Part shown: positions 34,569 to 43,928 of the stretch, in pieces | Layout of the letters: each line of letters begins with the position of its first letter | Position numbering within the stretch: position 1 is the stretch's first letter | NCBI RefSeq assembly: GCF_018613695.1 | Contig: NZ_JAGGPR010000007.1 | Span: 1-64,000 of the forward strand | DNA length: 64,000 nucleotides | Direction: 5' to 3' | Origin: Arthrobacter sp. ISL-95 | Lineage (GTDB): Bacteria; Actinomycetota; Actinomycetes; Actinomycetales; Micrococcaceae | The notes under the pieces: generated by a model | What the model was told of the DNA's origin: nothing | Databases searched by the model: none | The model's input: only the letters and a program-made list of their open reading frames with translations | Program-made: the position numbers and the translations under genes

Positions 34569-35789
34569 ATGGCTACCAGGCTCAACGAAAGGGTAGCGAC
34601 GGGCGCCGGCACCACTAATGGCATGACCCGCAGCCGGACCATCACCTTCGCCGTTGCCGGCGGCCTCGCTGTCGGGAACCTGTACTGGGCCCAACCCCTT
34701 ATCGGAGAGATCGCAGGCCAGCTCCAGGTCTCTTCCACCGTCGCCGCGTCCTTGGTAACCGCCACCCAGATCGGTTACGCGTTGGGGATCTTTTTGATCG
34801 TTCCTCTTGGTGATGTTCTGAACCGCAGGAGGATGATCCCCCTCATCCTCGGATTGTCAGCGCTTGCGCTCCTTGGCGCCGCTGTGGCCCCCACGTTCTC
34901 GCTGTTGCTCGCCGCGCTTGGCGGAGTAGGCTTGACCACCGTTTCAGCGCAGTTGCTCACCCCGCTGGCCAGCGAACTGGCCGCTCCTGAGCAGCGCGGC
35001 CGCGTGCTGGGCACGATCGCCTCCGGAGCCCTCATCGGTATCCTTTTGTCCCGTACCATCAGCGGAGCCGTCGCGGAATTCGTTGGCTGGCGGGCCATCT
35101 ACGTTCTTGCCGCGATCCTCAGCGTCGCCCTCGCTGTGGTGCTGTCCTTTATGATCCCCCGGCTGGAACAGCGCCCGGCCACGAACTACTTCCGTTTGCT
35201 CGGGTCCGTGTTCACCACCGTTGCCCACCACCGCGCCGCCGCACCCACGATCCTGATCAGCGCCGCGGTGTTCTCCGTGTTCTCCCTGTTCTGGACCTCG
35301 CTGACCTACCTGTTGTCGGCGCCGCCTTTCTCCTTCACCGTCGGCCAGATAGGCCTGTTCGGCCTCGCGGGGCTCGTCGGTGCCGTGGCCGCGCGGCGCG
35401 CGGGCATGTTCCACGACCGTGGCTGGTCAGTACCAGCCTCCGGCGTCACGCTCGGTCTGCTTGCAGTGTCCCTCGTCGGTGCCTGGCTGGGTCAATCCTC
35501 CGTGATCGCCATGATCGTCGTCGTGATCGTTTTGGATCTGGCCGCACAGGCGACCCTCGTGCTGGGCCAGACACGGCTGCTGTCCCTGCCCGGCCAGAGC
35601 CGCAGCCGCTTGAACACAGCATTCGTGGTCAGCAACTTCCTTGGCGGAGCGATCGGTTCCGCCCTTGCCGGGCCGCTCTGGGCCGCTGGCGGGTGGACCA
35701 CCATCACCGTCACCGCCGTGGCCATCGTCATCGTCGCGCTCCTGGTGTGGGTGTTCACCCGACGCGGTGCTCTCACCGACCAGAACTGA
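34569..35789 (+). CDS. MFS transporter (drug/sugar efflux type), 406 aa
   Basis: This is a twelve-span major facilitator protein. The MFS loop 2-3 motif appears as PLGDVLNRRRMIP (about residues 80-92), and the first span is near 26-48 (AVGNLYWAQPLIGEI). Its closest feel is to YgaY/AraJ-type exporters (by eye). The soluble N-terminus of about 20 residues is Thr/Gly-rich. It is followed by an SDR gene 29 bp downstream, so the two are probably one operon. Confidence 0.92.
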   Translation: MATRLNERVATGAGTTNGMTRSRTITFAVAGGLAVGNLYWAQPLIGEIAGQLQVSSTVAASLVTATQIGYALGIFLIVPLGDVLNRRRMIPLILGLSALALLGAAVAPTFSLLLAALGGVGLTTVSAQLLTPLASELAAPEQRGRVLGTIASGALIGILLSRTISGAVAEFVGWRAIYVLAAILSVALAVVLSFMIPRLEQRPATNYFRLLGSVFTTVAHHRAAAPTILISAAVFSVFSLFWTSLTYLLSAPPFSFTVGQIGLFGLAGLVGAVAARRAGMFHDRGWSVPASGVTLGLLAVSLVGAWLGQSSVIAMIVVVIVLDLAAQATLVLGQTRLLSLPGQSRSRLNTAFVVSNFLGGAIGSALAGPLWAAGGWTTITVTAVAIVIVALLVWVFTRRGALTDQN

Positions 35790-35818
35790 CACCACTAACA
35801 CCAGAAAGAGATGACAAA

Positions 35819-36580
35819 ATGTCCCGCATTTTCATCACTGGATCCTCCGAAGGACTCGGCCGCAATGCCGCACTGGACCTCCTGGCGAATGGGCACGAGC
35901 TCGTCCTCCACGCACGAAACCCCCAACGGGCCCAAGCACTCAGTGACCTGGCCGGCCGTGGGGTGCGGGTAGTCACCGGCGATCTGGCCCACACGGACGA
36001 CGTTCGTGCCGTGGCAGAGCAAATCAACAGCATCGGCCGGATGGACGCCATCATCCACAACGCCGGCGTCGCGGACGGAGCACCGATTTTGCCGGTCAAC
36101 GTCGTAGCGCCATACCTGCTCACCGCGTTGATCGAGCGCCCTGACCGGCTTGTCTACATCAGTAGCGGCATGCACCGCAGCGGGCGGGAAGACCTGACCG
36201 GCGCGGATTGGTCCGGGTCCCGGGCCACCAAATCGTACTCCGACTCGAAACTGTTCATCACCGCGCTCACGATGTTCCTCGCCCGCACCTGGCCCGATGT
36301 CCGCACCAACGCGGTAGACCCAGGCTGGGTTCCCACCCGCATGGGCGGTTCCTCGGCGTCCGATGATCTCCGCGAAGGCCACCTCACCCAGGCATGGCTG
36401 GCCGGCAGCAAGGACCCAGGGGCCGACGTCACCGGCGGGTACTGGCACCACATGCGTCAGCAAAAACCCCACCCGGCCGCCCTGCATCAGGACTTCCAGG
36501 ACGAGCTCGTCGCACAGCTCGGCGACCACACCGGCGTTCCCTTACCGTCACCAGCTGACCAGCTCAGCGGCCAAAACTGA
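35819..36580 (+). CDS. SDR-family oxidoreductase, 253 aa
   Basis: This is a Rossmann-fold NAD(P)-dependent dehydrogenase. The glycine motif is TGSSEGLG (7-14), the structural motif is HNAGVA in place of NNAG, the catalytic Ser is in YISSGMH and the YxxxK motif is YSDSK. ATG 35819 follows AGAAAGAGATG. It has the same general plan as the lipidated SDR at 38312-39304, with HARN, IIHNA, DSKL and NPGW/DPGW motifs in common, so the two are probably paralogues. Confidence 0.92.
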   Translation: MSRIFITGSSEGLGRNAALDLLANGHELVLHARNPQRAQALSDLAGRGVRVVTGDLAHTDDVRAVAEQINSIGRMDAIIHNAGVADGAPILPVNVVAPYLLTALIERPDRLVYISSGMHRSGREDLTGADWSGSRATKSYSDSKLFITALTMFLARTWPDVRTNAVDPGWVPTRMGGSSASDDLREGHLTQAWLAGSKDPGADVTGGYWHHMRQQKPHPAALHQDFQDELVAQLGDHTGVPLPSPADQLSGQN

Positions 36581-36591
36581 GAACACGCACC

Positions 36592-36612
36592 GTGGAAGCG
36601 GCCCGCTTCCAC
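36592..36612 (+). terminator. Candidate terminator between the two SDR genes
   Basis: GTGGAAGC (36592-36599) and GCTTCCAC (36605-36612) form a perfect tight stem with a GGCC-type loop; no clear T run follows. Confidence 0.5.
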
Positions 36613-36701
36613 CACGCCCTGCCTCAGAGCCGACGGCATCTGCGGGGCCACTGGCTGAACCCTCAACATCCCAACCGTTCGCTTCTTGTAAAAGGAGAAC
36701 C

Positions 36702-37544
36702 ATGACCAACGATTCCATCACCGCCAAGCGCACCTGGCTCATTACCGGGGTTTCGAGCGGCTTCGGGCGGAAGCTCGCCGAGCAGCTCCTCGCACGCGGG
36801 GACCGTGTCGTCGGCACCGTGCGCAAACCCGAAACCGTCGTCGACCTGCAAGAGCAGTACGGCGACGCCTTCCGCGTCCAGTTGCTCGACGTAACCGATG
36901 TCGCGGCCGTGCGCTCGAGCGTTGATCGAGCCTTCGGAGATCTTGGCCGCATCGACGTCGTGGTCAGCAACGCCGGTTACGGACTCTTCGGCGCCGCCGA
37001 AGAGCTCTCCGACAAGCAAATCCAGGACATTATCGACACCAACCTCACCGGCTCGATCCAGCTCATCCGTGCTGCGCTGCCGCACCTCCGCGCCCAGGGC
37101 GGGGGACGGATCCTCCAGATCTCCAGTTACGGTGGGCAAGTCACCTTCCCCGGCTCCTCGATGTATCACGCCACCAAGTGGGGCATTGAAGGCTTTGCGG
37201 AGTCGGTCTCCCAGGAAGTTGCCCCGTTCGGTATCGGTATCACGATCGTCGAGCCCGGCTCAGCGCGCACCGAGTTCCTCGGAGCCAGCATTCAGATCGC
37301 GGACCAGCTCCCGGCCTACGAAGGAAACCCGGCTCACGCGTTCCGGGGACTACTCGGCATCGACGCGCCCGGGGACGCAGACAAAATGGTCGCCGCGATG
37401 ATCGACAGCGTCGACGTCGTGCCCGCACCGCTTCGGCTGCTGCTCGGCTCTGACGCCTACGGCACCACGCACCAGGTTCTGCAGGACCGTCTCACGGCAC
37501 TCGAAGCACAAAAGCAGCTTGCGTCCACCACGGACGTGGACTGA
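36702..37544 (+). CDS. SDR-family oxidoreductase (classical), 280 aa
   Basis: This is a classical short-chain dehydrogenase. The cofactor motif is TGVSSGFG (15-22), followed by SNAGYG, catalytic Ser in QISSYGG and YHATK. The C-terminal half (TRLLG-like segment replaced by EGNPAHAFRG) is typical of the ketoreductase-like subgroup. AAAGGAGAA precedes ATG 36702. It is the second soluble SDR of the island and is not a close paralogue of the first. Confidence 0.93.
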   Translation: MTNDSITAKRTWLITGVSSGFGRKLAEQLLARGDRVVGTVRKPETVVDLQEQYGDAFRVQLLDVTDVAAVRSSVDRAFGDLGRIDVVVSNAGYGLFGAAEELSDKQIQDIIDTNLTGSIQLIRAALPHLRAQGGGRILQISSYGGQVTFPGSSMYHATKWGIEGFAESVSQEVAPFGIGITIVEPGSARTEFLGASIQIADQLPAYEGNPAHAFRGLLGIDAPGDADKMVAAMIDSVDVVPAPLRLLLGSDAYGTTHQVLQDRLTALEAQKQLASTTDVD

Positions 37545-37665
37545 CCATCCGGAGCAGCGCCACGAACCACGGCTCCAGTCATCAGATGAACGACCGTGGC
37601 GGACCAGAGTGCCGCTTCAGCCGTATAAACCACACCCAACCCACCCCAATGAAAGAAGGATCCTC

Positions 37666-37992
37666 ATGACTGACCAACCCAAGCAGGTAGGCGGCGGACG
37701 TAACCTGTTCGAAGACTTCGCCCCCAAACTCGCCGCCCTCACCGACGACGTGCTCTTCGAGGACGTTTGGAACCGCCCCGAACTTGCGGCCCGGGACCGA
37801 AGCCTCATCACCGTCGCGCTGCTCGCCGCCGGCGGTCACTACCCGCAGCTCGAGTTCCACCTCGGCCGTGCCATAGAGAACGGCGTGACCCAGGAAGAGC
37901 TCATCGAAGCCCTGACCCACGTCGCCTTCTACGCCGGTTGGCCCTACGGAATGGCCGCCATGGGCGTAGCGAAAAAGGTATTCACCGAATAG
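37666..37992 (+). CDS. Carboxymuconolactone decarboxylase/AhpD-like protein, 108 aa
   Basis: A compact helical CMD domain, with ELAARDRSLITVALLAAGGHYPQLEFHL and the C-terminal ALTHVAFYAGWPYGMAAM, gives the family. It lacks the CxxC of AhpD peroxidase members, so a redox-thiol role is doubtful; it is closer to the decarboxylase-like group. GAAAGAAGGA precedes ATG 37666. Such proteins commonly travel with SDR, AKR and cupin genes, as here. Confidence 0.9.
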   Translation: MTDQPKQVGGGRNLFEDFAPKLAALTDDVLFEDVWNRPELAARDRSLITVALLAAGGHYPQLEFHLGRAIENGVTQEELIEALTHVAFYAGWPYGMAAMGVAKKVFTE

Positions 37993-38082
37993 CGGTCAAG
38001 TCTGCTGACCGGTAGCCGGCAGGGCGACCAAGGTCACCGAATCGGACACCGAGATCGTGGATCGTCCGACTGATCCATTGGG

Positions 38083-38119
38083 GGAGGGCCGACGAGCCTC
38101 AGGACTTGCCTGGCCCTCC
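38083..38119 (+). terminator. Hairpin after the CMD-like gene
   Basis: GGAGGGCC (38083-38090) pairs with GGCCCTCC (38112-38119); a second short stem (GGTCA/TGACC) lies at about 37994-38011. They sit in the 320-bp gap before the lipidated SDR, which otherwise holds no gene. Confidence 0.5.
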
Positions 38120-38311
38120 TCCACCCGGATACCGAGTGGAACACTGTGACCACCGCTCAATGCTCCCTACTTGGTATCTGCGGGACCCGCACAATCAACC
38201 CGAAAGCGCACGACATCAAGACGTTCGCTCCGTCCTGTAAACGGCATGAACCGATACCGGCACAGTGCCGAGGATCACGGGACAGGACCTCCAGCATCTA
38301 AGGAACACCGC

Positions 38312-39304
38312 ATGCATACGAACGAGTTCACCCGACGGTCCCTCATCCTTTCCGGTGCCATGCTCGGCGTCGGATTGCTCTCATCCTGCAGCAGGACTGA
38401 GCCATCGCCGCTGAACTCTCCTTCTGTCCCCAAGCCCTCCGAGCCGGCCGATCTCCATGCCCGTCCGCAGGGCGACCTTTACGGTATCGACATGTACAAC
38501 ACGCAGGCGGTCGCTGATGAGCTCGTCTACATCGACGGGAACGTCAGGCCATTTGACGGTGAGGCCAAACGCGTGCTCATCACCGGTTCAACGGCCGGTG
38601 CCGGCCAGCTCGCCGCCGCCTACCTTTCGAAACGCGGCCACGCGGTCGTCGCCCACGCCCGCAACGCCCAGCGCGCCGCCGACGTGCGCCGCGACCTGCC
38701 CGCCTTGGAGGGCGTGGTAATCGGCGATCTCCGGAATCTCGACCAAACCCGGGCCCTCGCCGAGCAGATCAATGCGCTCGGGAAGTTCGACGTGATCATC
38801 CATAACGCCGCCGAGTACCGTCTGTCCGGCCCCGAACTCCTGAACTCCAACTCACTGTCGCCGTACCTGCTCACCGCGCTGGTCACCCCACCGCAGCAGC
38901 TGTCCTACCTTTCTTCCAACCAACAGCTCAGCGGTGGCCTCAAGCTCGACGAGATCCGTTCCGGCGGTGGCATCAGCTACCCGGACAGCAAGTTGCACAT
39001 GGCGATGATCGCCACCGCCGTCGCACGGCTTCGACCCGATTCCCAGGTCAACGCGGTCAATCCCGGCTGGATCCCCACGTGGATGGCCCTCCAGGACGGG
39101 CCGTACAGCAGGGACGACCTGCGCGCCGGTTACATGACTCAAGTCTGGCTGGCTGAAGGCGTCGAACCGGGAAGTGACGTCACCGGCCAGTACCTCTTCC
39201 ACCAGGAGATCGAAACCCGCATCAACGATCTCCTGCACGACGAGAACGCCCAAGACCAGCTACTCGCGGCCTACGCCGAGCAGACCGGAGTGATACTGAA
39301 CTGA
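38312..39304 (+). CDS. SDR-like oxidoreductase with a Tat/lipoprotein signal, 330 aa
   Basis: The N-terminus MHTNEFTRRSLILSG carries a twin-Arg, then a hydrophobic stretch and lipobox LLSSC (Cys26), so export by Tat and lipid anchoring are likely. After a Pro/Ser-rich linker (27-45) comes an SDR domain with VLITGSTAGAGQL, HARN, IIHNAAEY, SSNQQ and the YPDSK motif. An NAD(P)-type domain outside the membrane is unusual; Tat could export it with the cofactor already bound. ATG 38312 is the best start because the signal begins there. It is the last gene of the redox island. Confidence 0.85.
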   Translation: MHTNEFTRRSLILSGAMLGVGLLSSCSRTEPSPLNSPSVPKPSEPADLHARPQGDLYGIDMYNTQAVADELVYIDGNVRPFDGEAKRVLITGSTAGAGQLAAAYLSKRGHAVVAHARNAQRAADVRRDLPALEGVVIGDLRNLDQTRALAEQINALGKFDVIIHNAAEYRLSGPELLNSNSLSPYLLTALVTPPQQLSYLSSNQQLSGGLKLDEIRSGGGISYPDSKLHMAMIATAVARLRPDSQVNAVNPGWIPTWMALQDGPYSRDDLRAGYMTQVWLAEGVEPGSDVTGQYLFHQEIETRINDLLHDENAQDQLLAAYAEQTGVILN

Positions 39305-39462
39305 AAAGCCGGCATCCACTGGCGCGACCTCGTGCAACCCGCGAAAGCCGCATATCTCTCCGTGTCGCGACCAAGTCCATGACCGGCAGACTTTCACAAT
39401 AAGCGCCCTCACCCGCACCGAACTTTGAATAACACCAGCAAACAAGCCTGAAGGAGCTCACC

Positions 39463-41055
39463 GTGGAAGGCCTTGAAATTATAGTCCTGCTGGGGGCCGC
39501 GGTCCTTACCGGCGCTGTTCTGGCACCACGGCTGCGCGTCGCGGCACCCCTACTCCTGCTGGTGTTCGGACTGATCCTCGGATTCGTTCCCGAGCTGCAG
39601 GACATTGAGCTTCCCCCGGAGACGGTACTGCTGGTCTTCCTGCCCGTCATGCTGTTTTGGGAAAGCCTCACCACCTCGCTTCGGTCAGTGCGCCGGGACT
39701 TCCGTGGAATCGTGCTGATGAGCACCCTCATGGTCGTCGCTACCGCTTTCGGTGTCGCCGGCATCGCCCACCTGCTCGGGCTACCCTGGAACGCGGCCCT
39801 CATCCTCGGCGCAGCCCTCGCACCACCGGATGCCACGGCGGTCGCAGCTCTTGGTCGGATGCTCCCGCATAGAAACTTCATGCTGCTCAAAGCTGAAAGC
39901 CTCACCAATGACGGGACAGCCCTCGTCGTGTACGGGATCGCGGTAGGCATCAGTGCCGGCGGCAGCTACACGCCCCTGACTATCACGGGGCTCGTCGTTC
40001 AGTCCTACCTCGGGGGCGCGGTCGCCGGAGCCGCCGTCGCTGGCATTGCCTACCTGGTGATGCGCCGACTCAACGATGCACTCTTGATGAACATCGCCCT
40101 GTTGATCACCCCCTTCGCGGCTTTCCTTGCCGCCGAGGTGATCCACGCCTCTGGTGTCCTCGCTGTAGTCGTCGCCGGCCTGATCGTCTCCTTCACCTCA
40201 GCCAGGGTCAGTACCGCGGCGTCCCGGCGGCAGACCGAGTCGACGTGGCCATTGGGCTCCTATCTGCTCAACGGATCCCTGTTCGTCCTAATCGGGCTGC
40301 AGGTCCAGGCAATCGCCCACGACATCGACGCCGGGGACATCGGCAGGCTCCTGCTCACCACCGTGGCCGTGTGGCTGACCCTGTTAGTCGTACGCTTCAC
40401 ATTCCAATCCCTGCTGGTGATGATTATTCGAGCCCTTGACCGACGCCCCTCCCAGCGGGAGCGCCGGATGAGCTACCGGGCACGCGTGGTCAGCGCCGTC
40501 GCTGGCTTCCGCGGAGCCGTATCACTGGCGATCGCGCTTTCCGTGCCCCTGATGATGGACGGCGGGCAGGCCCTGCCTGGCCGCAACGACATCATCTTCA
40601 TCACCGCCGGGGCGATCGTGCTGACACTCCTCGTGCAGGGACCCCTTCTACCGAAAATCGTTCACTGGGCAAAGCTTCCGGACGACACAGCGGACACTGA
40701 ACTGCAGCTGACTGAACGGGCACTGAACGACGCCGCCCTATCCGTGCTGCAAGAGGCCGGCGACACCGCTGCAGGCAAAAACATCGGAACGGAAACGCGT
40801 CAACTAATCCTGCACGAGTACGAGTCCCGCCGCGAGATACTGAAGGCTCAAACCAAAGCTACGGAGCAACAGCATGGCAAAGAGGCCCACCACACCGACG
40901 AGACGCTGCTAAGGATGGACATCCTCGCCCGGAAGCGACAGGTCCTCCAGCAACTGCGCCTCGAAGGTGCCATCGACGACGCGATAGCCAGACGCTTCCA
41001 AACCCGCCTCGACGTGGAAGAACAGCGCCTGACCGGTGTCGAACCCATCGACTAG
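39463..41055 (+). CDS. CPA1-family Na+/H+ antiporter, 530 aa
   Basis: This is a polytopic cation/proton antiporter with about 12 membrane spans in residues 1-410. The ion-site motif is APPDATAVAALGR and the ESLTNDGTALV block follows, both typical of NhaP/YjcE-type CPA1 proteins. The C-terminal ~120 residues form a charged cytoplasmic tail (TERALNDAALSVLQE, YESRREILKAQT). GTG 39463 follows AAGGAGC. It is probably involved in pH or sodium homeostasis and is not obviously linked to the redox genes upstream. Confidence 0.93.
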   Translation: MEGLEIIVLLGAAVLTGAVLAPRLRVAAPLLLLVFGLILGFVPELQDIELPPETVLLVFLPVMLFWESLTTSLRSVRRDFRGIVLMSTLMVVATAFGVAGIAHLLGLPWNAALILGAALAPPDATAVAALGRMLPHRNFMLLKAESLTNDGTALVVYGIAVGISAGGSYTPLTITGLVVQSYLGGAVAGAAVAGIAYLVMRRLNDALLMNIALLITPFAAFLAAEVIHASGVLAVVVAGLIVSFTSARVSTAASRRQTESTWPLGSYLLNGSLFVLIGLQVQAIAHDIDAGDIGRLLLTTVAVWLTLLVVRFTFQSLLVMIIRALDRRPSQRERRMSYRARVVSAVAGFRGAVSLAIALSVPLMMDGGQALPGRNDIIFITAGAIVLTLLVQGPLLPKIVHWAKLPDDTADTELQLTERALNDAALSVLQEAGDTAAGKNIGTETRQLILHEYESRREILKAQTKATEQQHGKEAHHTDETLLRMDILARKRQVLQQLRLEGAIDDAIARRFQTRLDVEEQRLTGVEPID

Positions 41056-41149
41056 CACGGCCGTCCCGCCGAACCGAGGCTGGTCACAATCTCAAAAACG
41101 CGGGCCTAGCCGGAGGCTAGTTGAGTTAGAGTGTGCGCGAGGCGGTAGG

Positions 41150-41473
41150 AGTCTGTTCAGGAGCCCACGAGATTGTGGTAGCAGTAGTGCTTCAGTGGCT
41201 CGCGCACTGATACCCCGGACGGCTCTTAGGCCTGCGCAATGGATGACGGCGTCGAGCTTGGTGATTTCGAAGACTCGCTCAACGCCGTATTCGTCCAGCA
41301 GGTCGACGTTATCTGTGCAGTCTTGCCGCTGAGTACTGCAACCCGCCTCAGTGGCTCCTCGCTGGAGTTGGCCAGGTTGTCGATGACCACAACGTCGTGT
41401 CCTGCTTCCTGCGGGGAAAGAACAGTGTGAGAACCGATAAAACCGGCTCCCACACTGTAACCCGAATTCTCAT
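41150..41473 (-). pseudogene. galE: galE (UDP-glucose 4-epimerase) remnant
   Basis: From ATG 41473 the frame gives MRIRVTV, then after a frame change GAGFIGSHTVL, EAGHDVVVIDNLANSSEEPLRRVA and SGKTA. Another shift leads to NVDLLDEYGVERVFEITKLDAVIHCAGLRAV, and a third to VSVREPLKHY. These are successive parts of a GalE N-terminus (NAD-binding GxxGxxG). About 230 C-terminal residues are missing. At least three frameshifts show real decay. It lies downstream of the alpha-galactosidase locus, which suggests a former galactose-use cluster. Confidence 0.82.
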
Positions 41474-41496
41474 AGGTCCGCTGTTTTGCATGCAGT

Positions 41497-41540
41497 TGCC
41501 CTTGCCGGCTGCTCCGGGAGCGGATTGCCGGGCAAGGGCA
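41497..41540 (-). terminator. Terminator downstream of the alpha-galactosidase gene
   Basis: TGCCCTTGCCGGC (41497-41509) pairs with GCCGGGCAAGGGCA (41527-41540) with one bulged G, 20 bp past the GH36 stop codon. Confidence 0.75.
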
Positions 41541-41559
41541 GCCCGGTGTTGTAGTGGCT

Positions 41560-43753
41560 TTAAAGAGCAGTTAACTTCAGCAAGAGGGCGTGTTCCGGGT
41601 TGAGGATTGGCATCGGAAGTCCTACCTCGGTTAGGAACTTTCCGCTGGCCTCTGCGCCGCTTCCTAACCACGCAGGTGGCTGGGTTTGTGTGAAGTTGTG
41701 GCTGTAGTCCGTGTCGGCGGGAGTCGGGAAGATCGCCTCTACCCGGTAGTTGAGGTCCGGGTCGAGTCCGGGAATGCCGATTTGTCCGGGTGCTTCGGCG
41801 GCGGAGGTGCCGGTGCTGACCAGGGCGAACAGGGCTGCCGGCCTGCCTTGCCTGGGGCCAATGGGATCCACTACGCCGTGCAGCAGGAGGGAAGTGTCGG
41901 CGACGTCGGCGTTAACGCGGCGGCCGCTGTGGATGAGGTCGCGGTGTTCTTTGTACAACCCCACTATCCGCCGGAGTTCCTCGTGGTCCTTGCCCTGGAC
42001 GCCGCGGACGTCCCATTCCATGCCGAAGTGGCCGAACAGTGCGGTGATCGCGCGGAAGGACAGATCGTGGGTGCGGGCGGTGGTGTGTGATGTGGTGGGC
42101 CCGATGTGGCTGCCGACAAGTTCCGGCGGGACTACGGCGCCGGTCCAGCGCTGGATGGTCTGCCGTTCCAGGGCGTCGTTGCAGTCGGAGGCCCAAATGC
42201 GGTCGGTCCGTTCTAAGATTCCGAGGTCCACTCGGGCGCCGCCGGATGAGCAGCTTTCTATTTCGACGCCGGGGTGTGTCTTCTTGAGCTCGTCGAACAG
42301 GCGGTAGGCGGCGAGGGTTTGTTCGTGGACGGAGGAGCGGCCGACGTGGCCATGTTCCAGGAGGTCCCGGTTCTGGTCCCACTTGAGGTAGCTGATGTTG
42401 TTTTCACTCAGGAGGGTGTTGATGCGGTCGTAGATGTACTGCCAGGCTTCGGGGTTAACCAGGTCGATGATGTGCTGGTTGCGCCATTCGAGGGGCAGTC
42501 GGCCGCCGTCCTTGTGCGCGACAGCTGAAGGCCCCACGATCCAGTCCGGATGTGCACGGGCAATGTCGGAGTCCAGGTTCACCATTTCCGGTTCCACCCA
42601 AAGGCCGAAGTCCATGCCGCGGGACGTCACGGCATCGATGAGCGGGGTGAGGCCGTTAGGCCACAGGGTCTCGTCCACGTACCAGTCGCCCAGGCCGGCG
42701 TGGTCGTCGCGGCGGCCGCGGAACCAGCCGTCGTCGAGCACGAAGCGCTCCACACCGAGGTCGGCAGCGGACTCGGCCAGCTCGATCAGGGTGTCCAGGT
42801 TGTGGTCGAAGTACACGGCTTCCCAGGTGTTGAGCACCACGGGGCGGGGCTTTCCCGTGGAGTGGCCGGTGGACGCGGCGGGGAGTACGTGGTGTGGCCG
42901 TGAGCGGAACCAGCTGTAGAAGGCCTCGGTGATGCCGTCCAGGCCGCGGTTCGAGTATGCGGCGAAAAGCGTCGGCGTGGTGTAGCTGCTCCCGGGCGCG
43001 AGGATGACCTCGGCAGGACCGAGGAGCTCTGAGCCGCCGATCATGGTGCGGCCGTCGCCGATGGTGTCGGCAAACTGTTCGTGGTTGCCGCTCCATGCCA
43101 GGTGCGTGGCCCAGACTCTGCCGTGGCGGTTGCCAAACCCGGGGGTGCCGGCGGCGAACAGGAGCGAGGAGTCGTGGCCGGTGCGACCGTGCCTTCCTGT
43201 GCGGACCCAGGTGCCTTGCTGGATGGCGCGGCGCTGCGGGTGGTTTTCCCGGCACCAGCGGCCTGTCAGGTCCAGGAGTTCGATGGCCTCCGGTGCAACG
43301 GGAAGAACGGTGGCCAGTTCGTCAACCTGGAATGGGGAAGGTGCCTTCGTTGGTGACAGTGTGGCGCAGCTCCAGCAGGCCGCCCTCGTGCAATATAAGG
43401 GACGATGCGACGCTGATTCCAGTGTCGGTGTCGGCCTGCACGATGGTGGCGCTGGTTCCTTCTGCGGTGAGGGACGTGGCGCGGAGGCGGGATGAGAAGT
43501 CAAGCCCGGATCCGTCGTCGGTGATGCGGTGGCCGCGGAGTGCGGGGCGGCCGCGCCAGGAGGAGGAGGCCTGGGGGAGGAGGCCGGCGGGGACTCGGGC
43601 GTCGATGGCGGAGTGGGGGACCGGGGCGGTGAGGATGGCAAGGTCTGGCAGGGTAGGACCGAGATCGGCTCCCCAGTGGATGACCTCAGCCTCCCCGTTG
43701 TCGAAGCTGATCACCAGGCTGGTGCCCGCGGAACGGAGGTGCAGGGGGTCCAT
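41560..43753 (-). pseudogene. GH36 alpha-galactosidase, single frameshift
   Basis: The N-terminal part (ATG 43753, MDPLHLRSAG to HTVTNEGTF) runs into a stop. The remaining ~590 residues continue in the next frame. Dropping one base from GGGG at 43334-43337 restores TFPFQVDELATVLPV. The catalytic region has YLKWDQNRD (nucleophile Asp) and SDCNDALERQTIQRW (acid/base Asp), as in GH36 enzymes releasing galactose from melibiose or raffinose. It is downstream of a solute-binding protein and permease on the same strand. It is either a true pseudogene or an assembly error. Confidence 0.85.
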
Positions 43754-43928
43754 AGGGGATATCTCTTTCGTCGTCTTGCTGTGTCGGCCGTGGAGGCGCG
43801 CTTGTACATGCGGGGGAAGGGTGCAGGGTGCCACCGTCGCGAGGAAGAGAACGGCGGCACCCTGCCGTGGTGGCTGCGACCACATACGCAGCCACCGGCA
43901 TTGGCGGTTCAGGGGTGTGGTTTGTTTC

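Noticed and set aside
41226..41453. Intact short GalE-like protein
   Set aside because: It lacks the true start, shifts frame at least three times and misses most of the enzyme.
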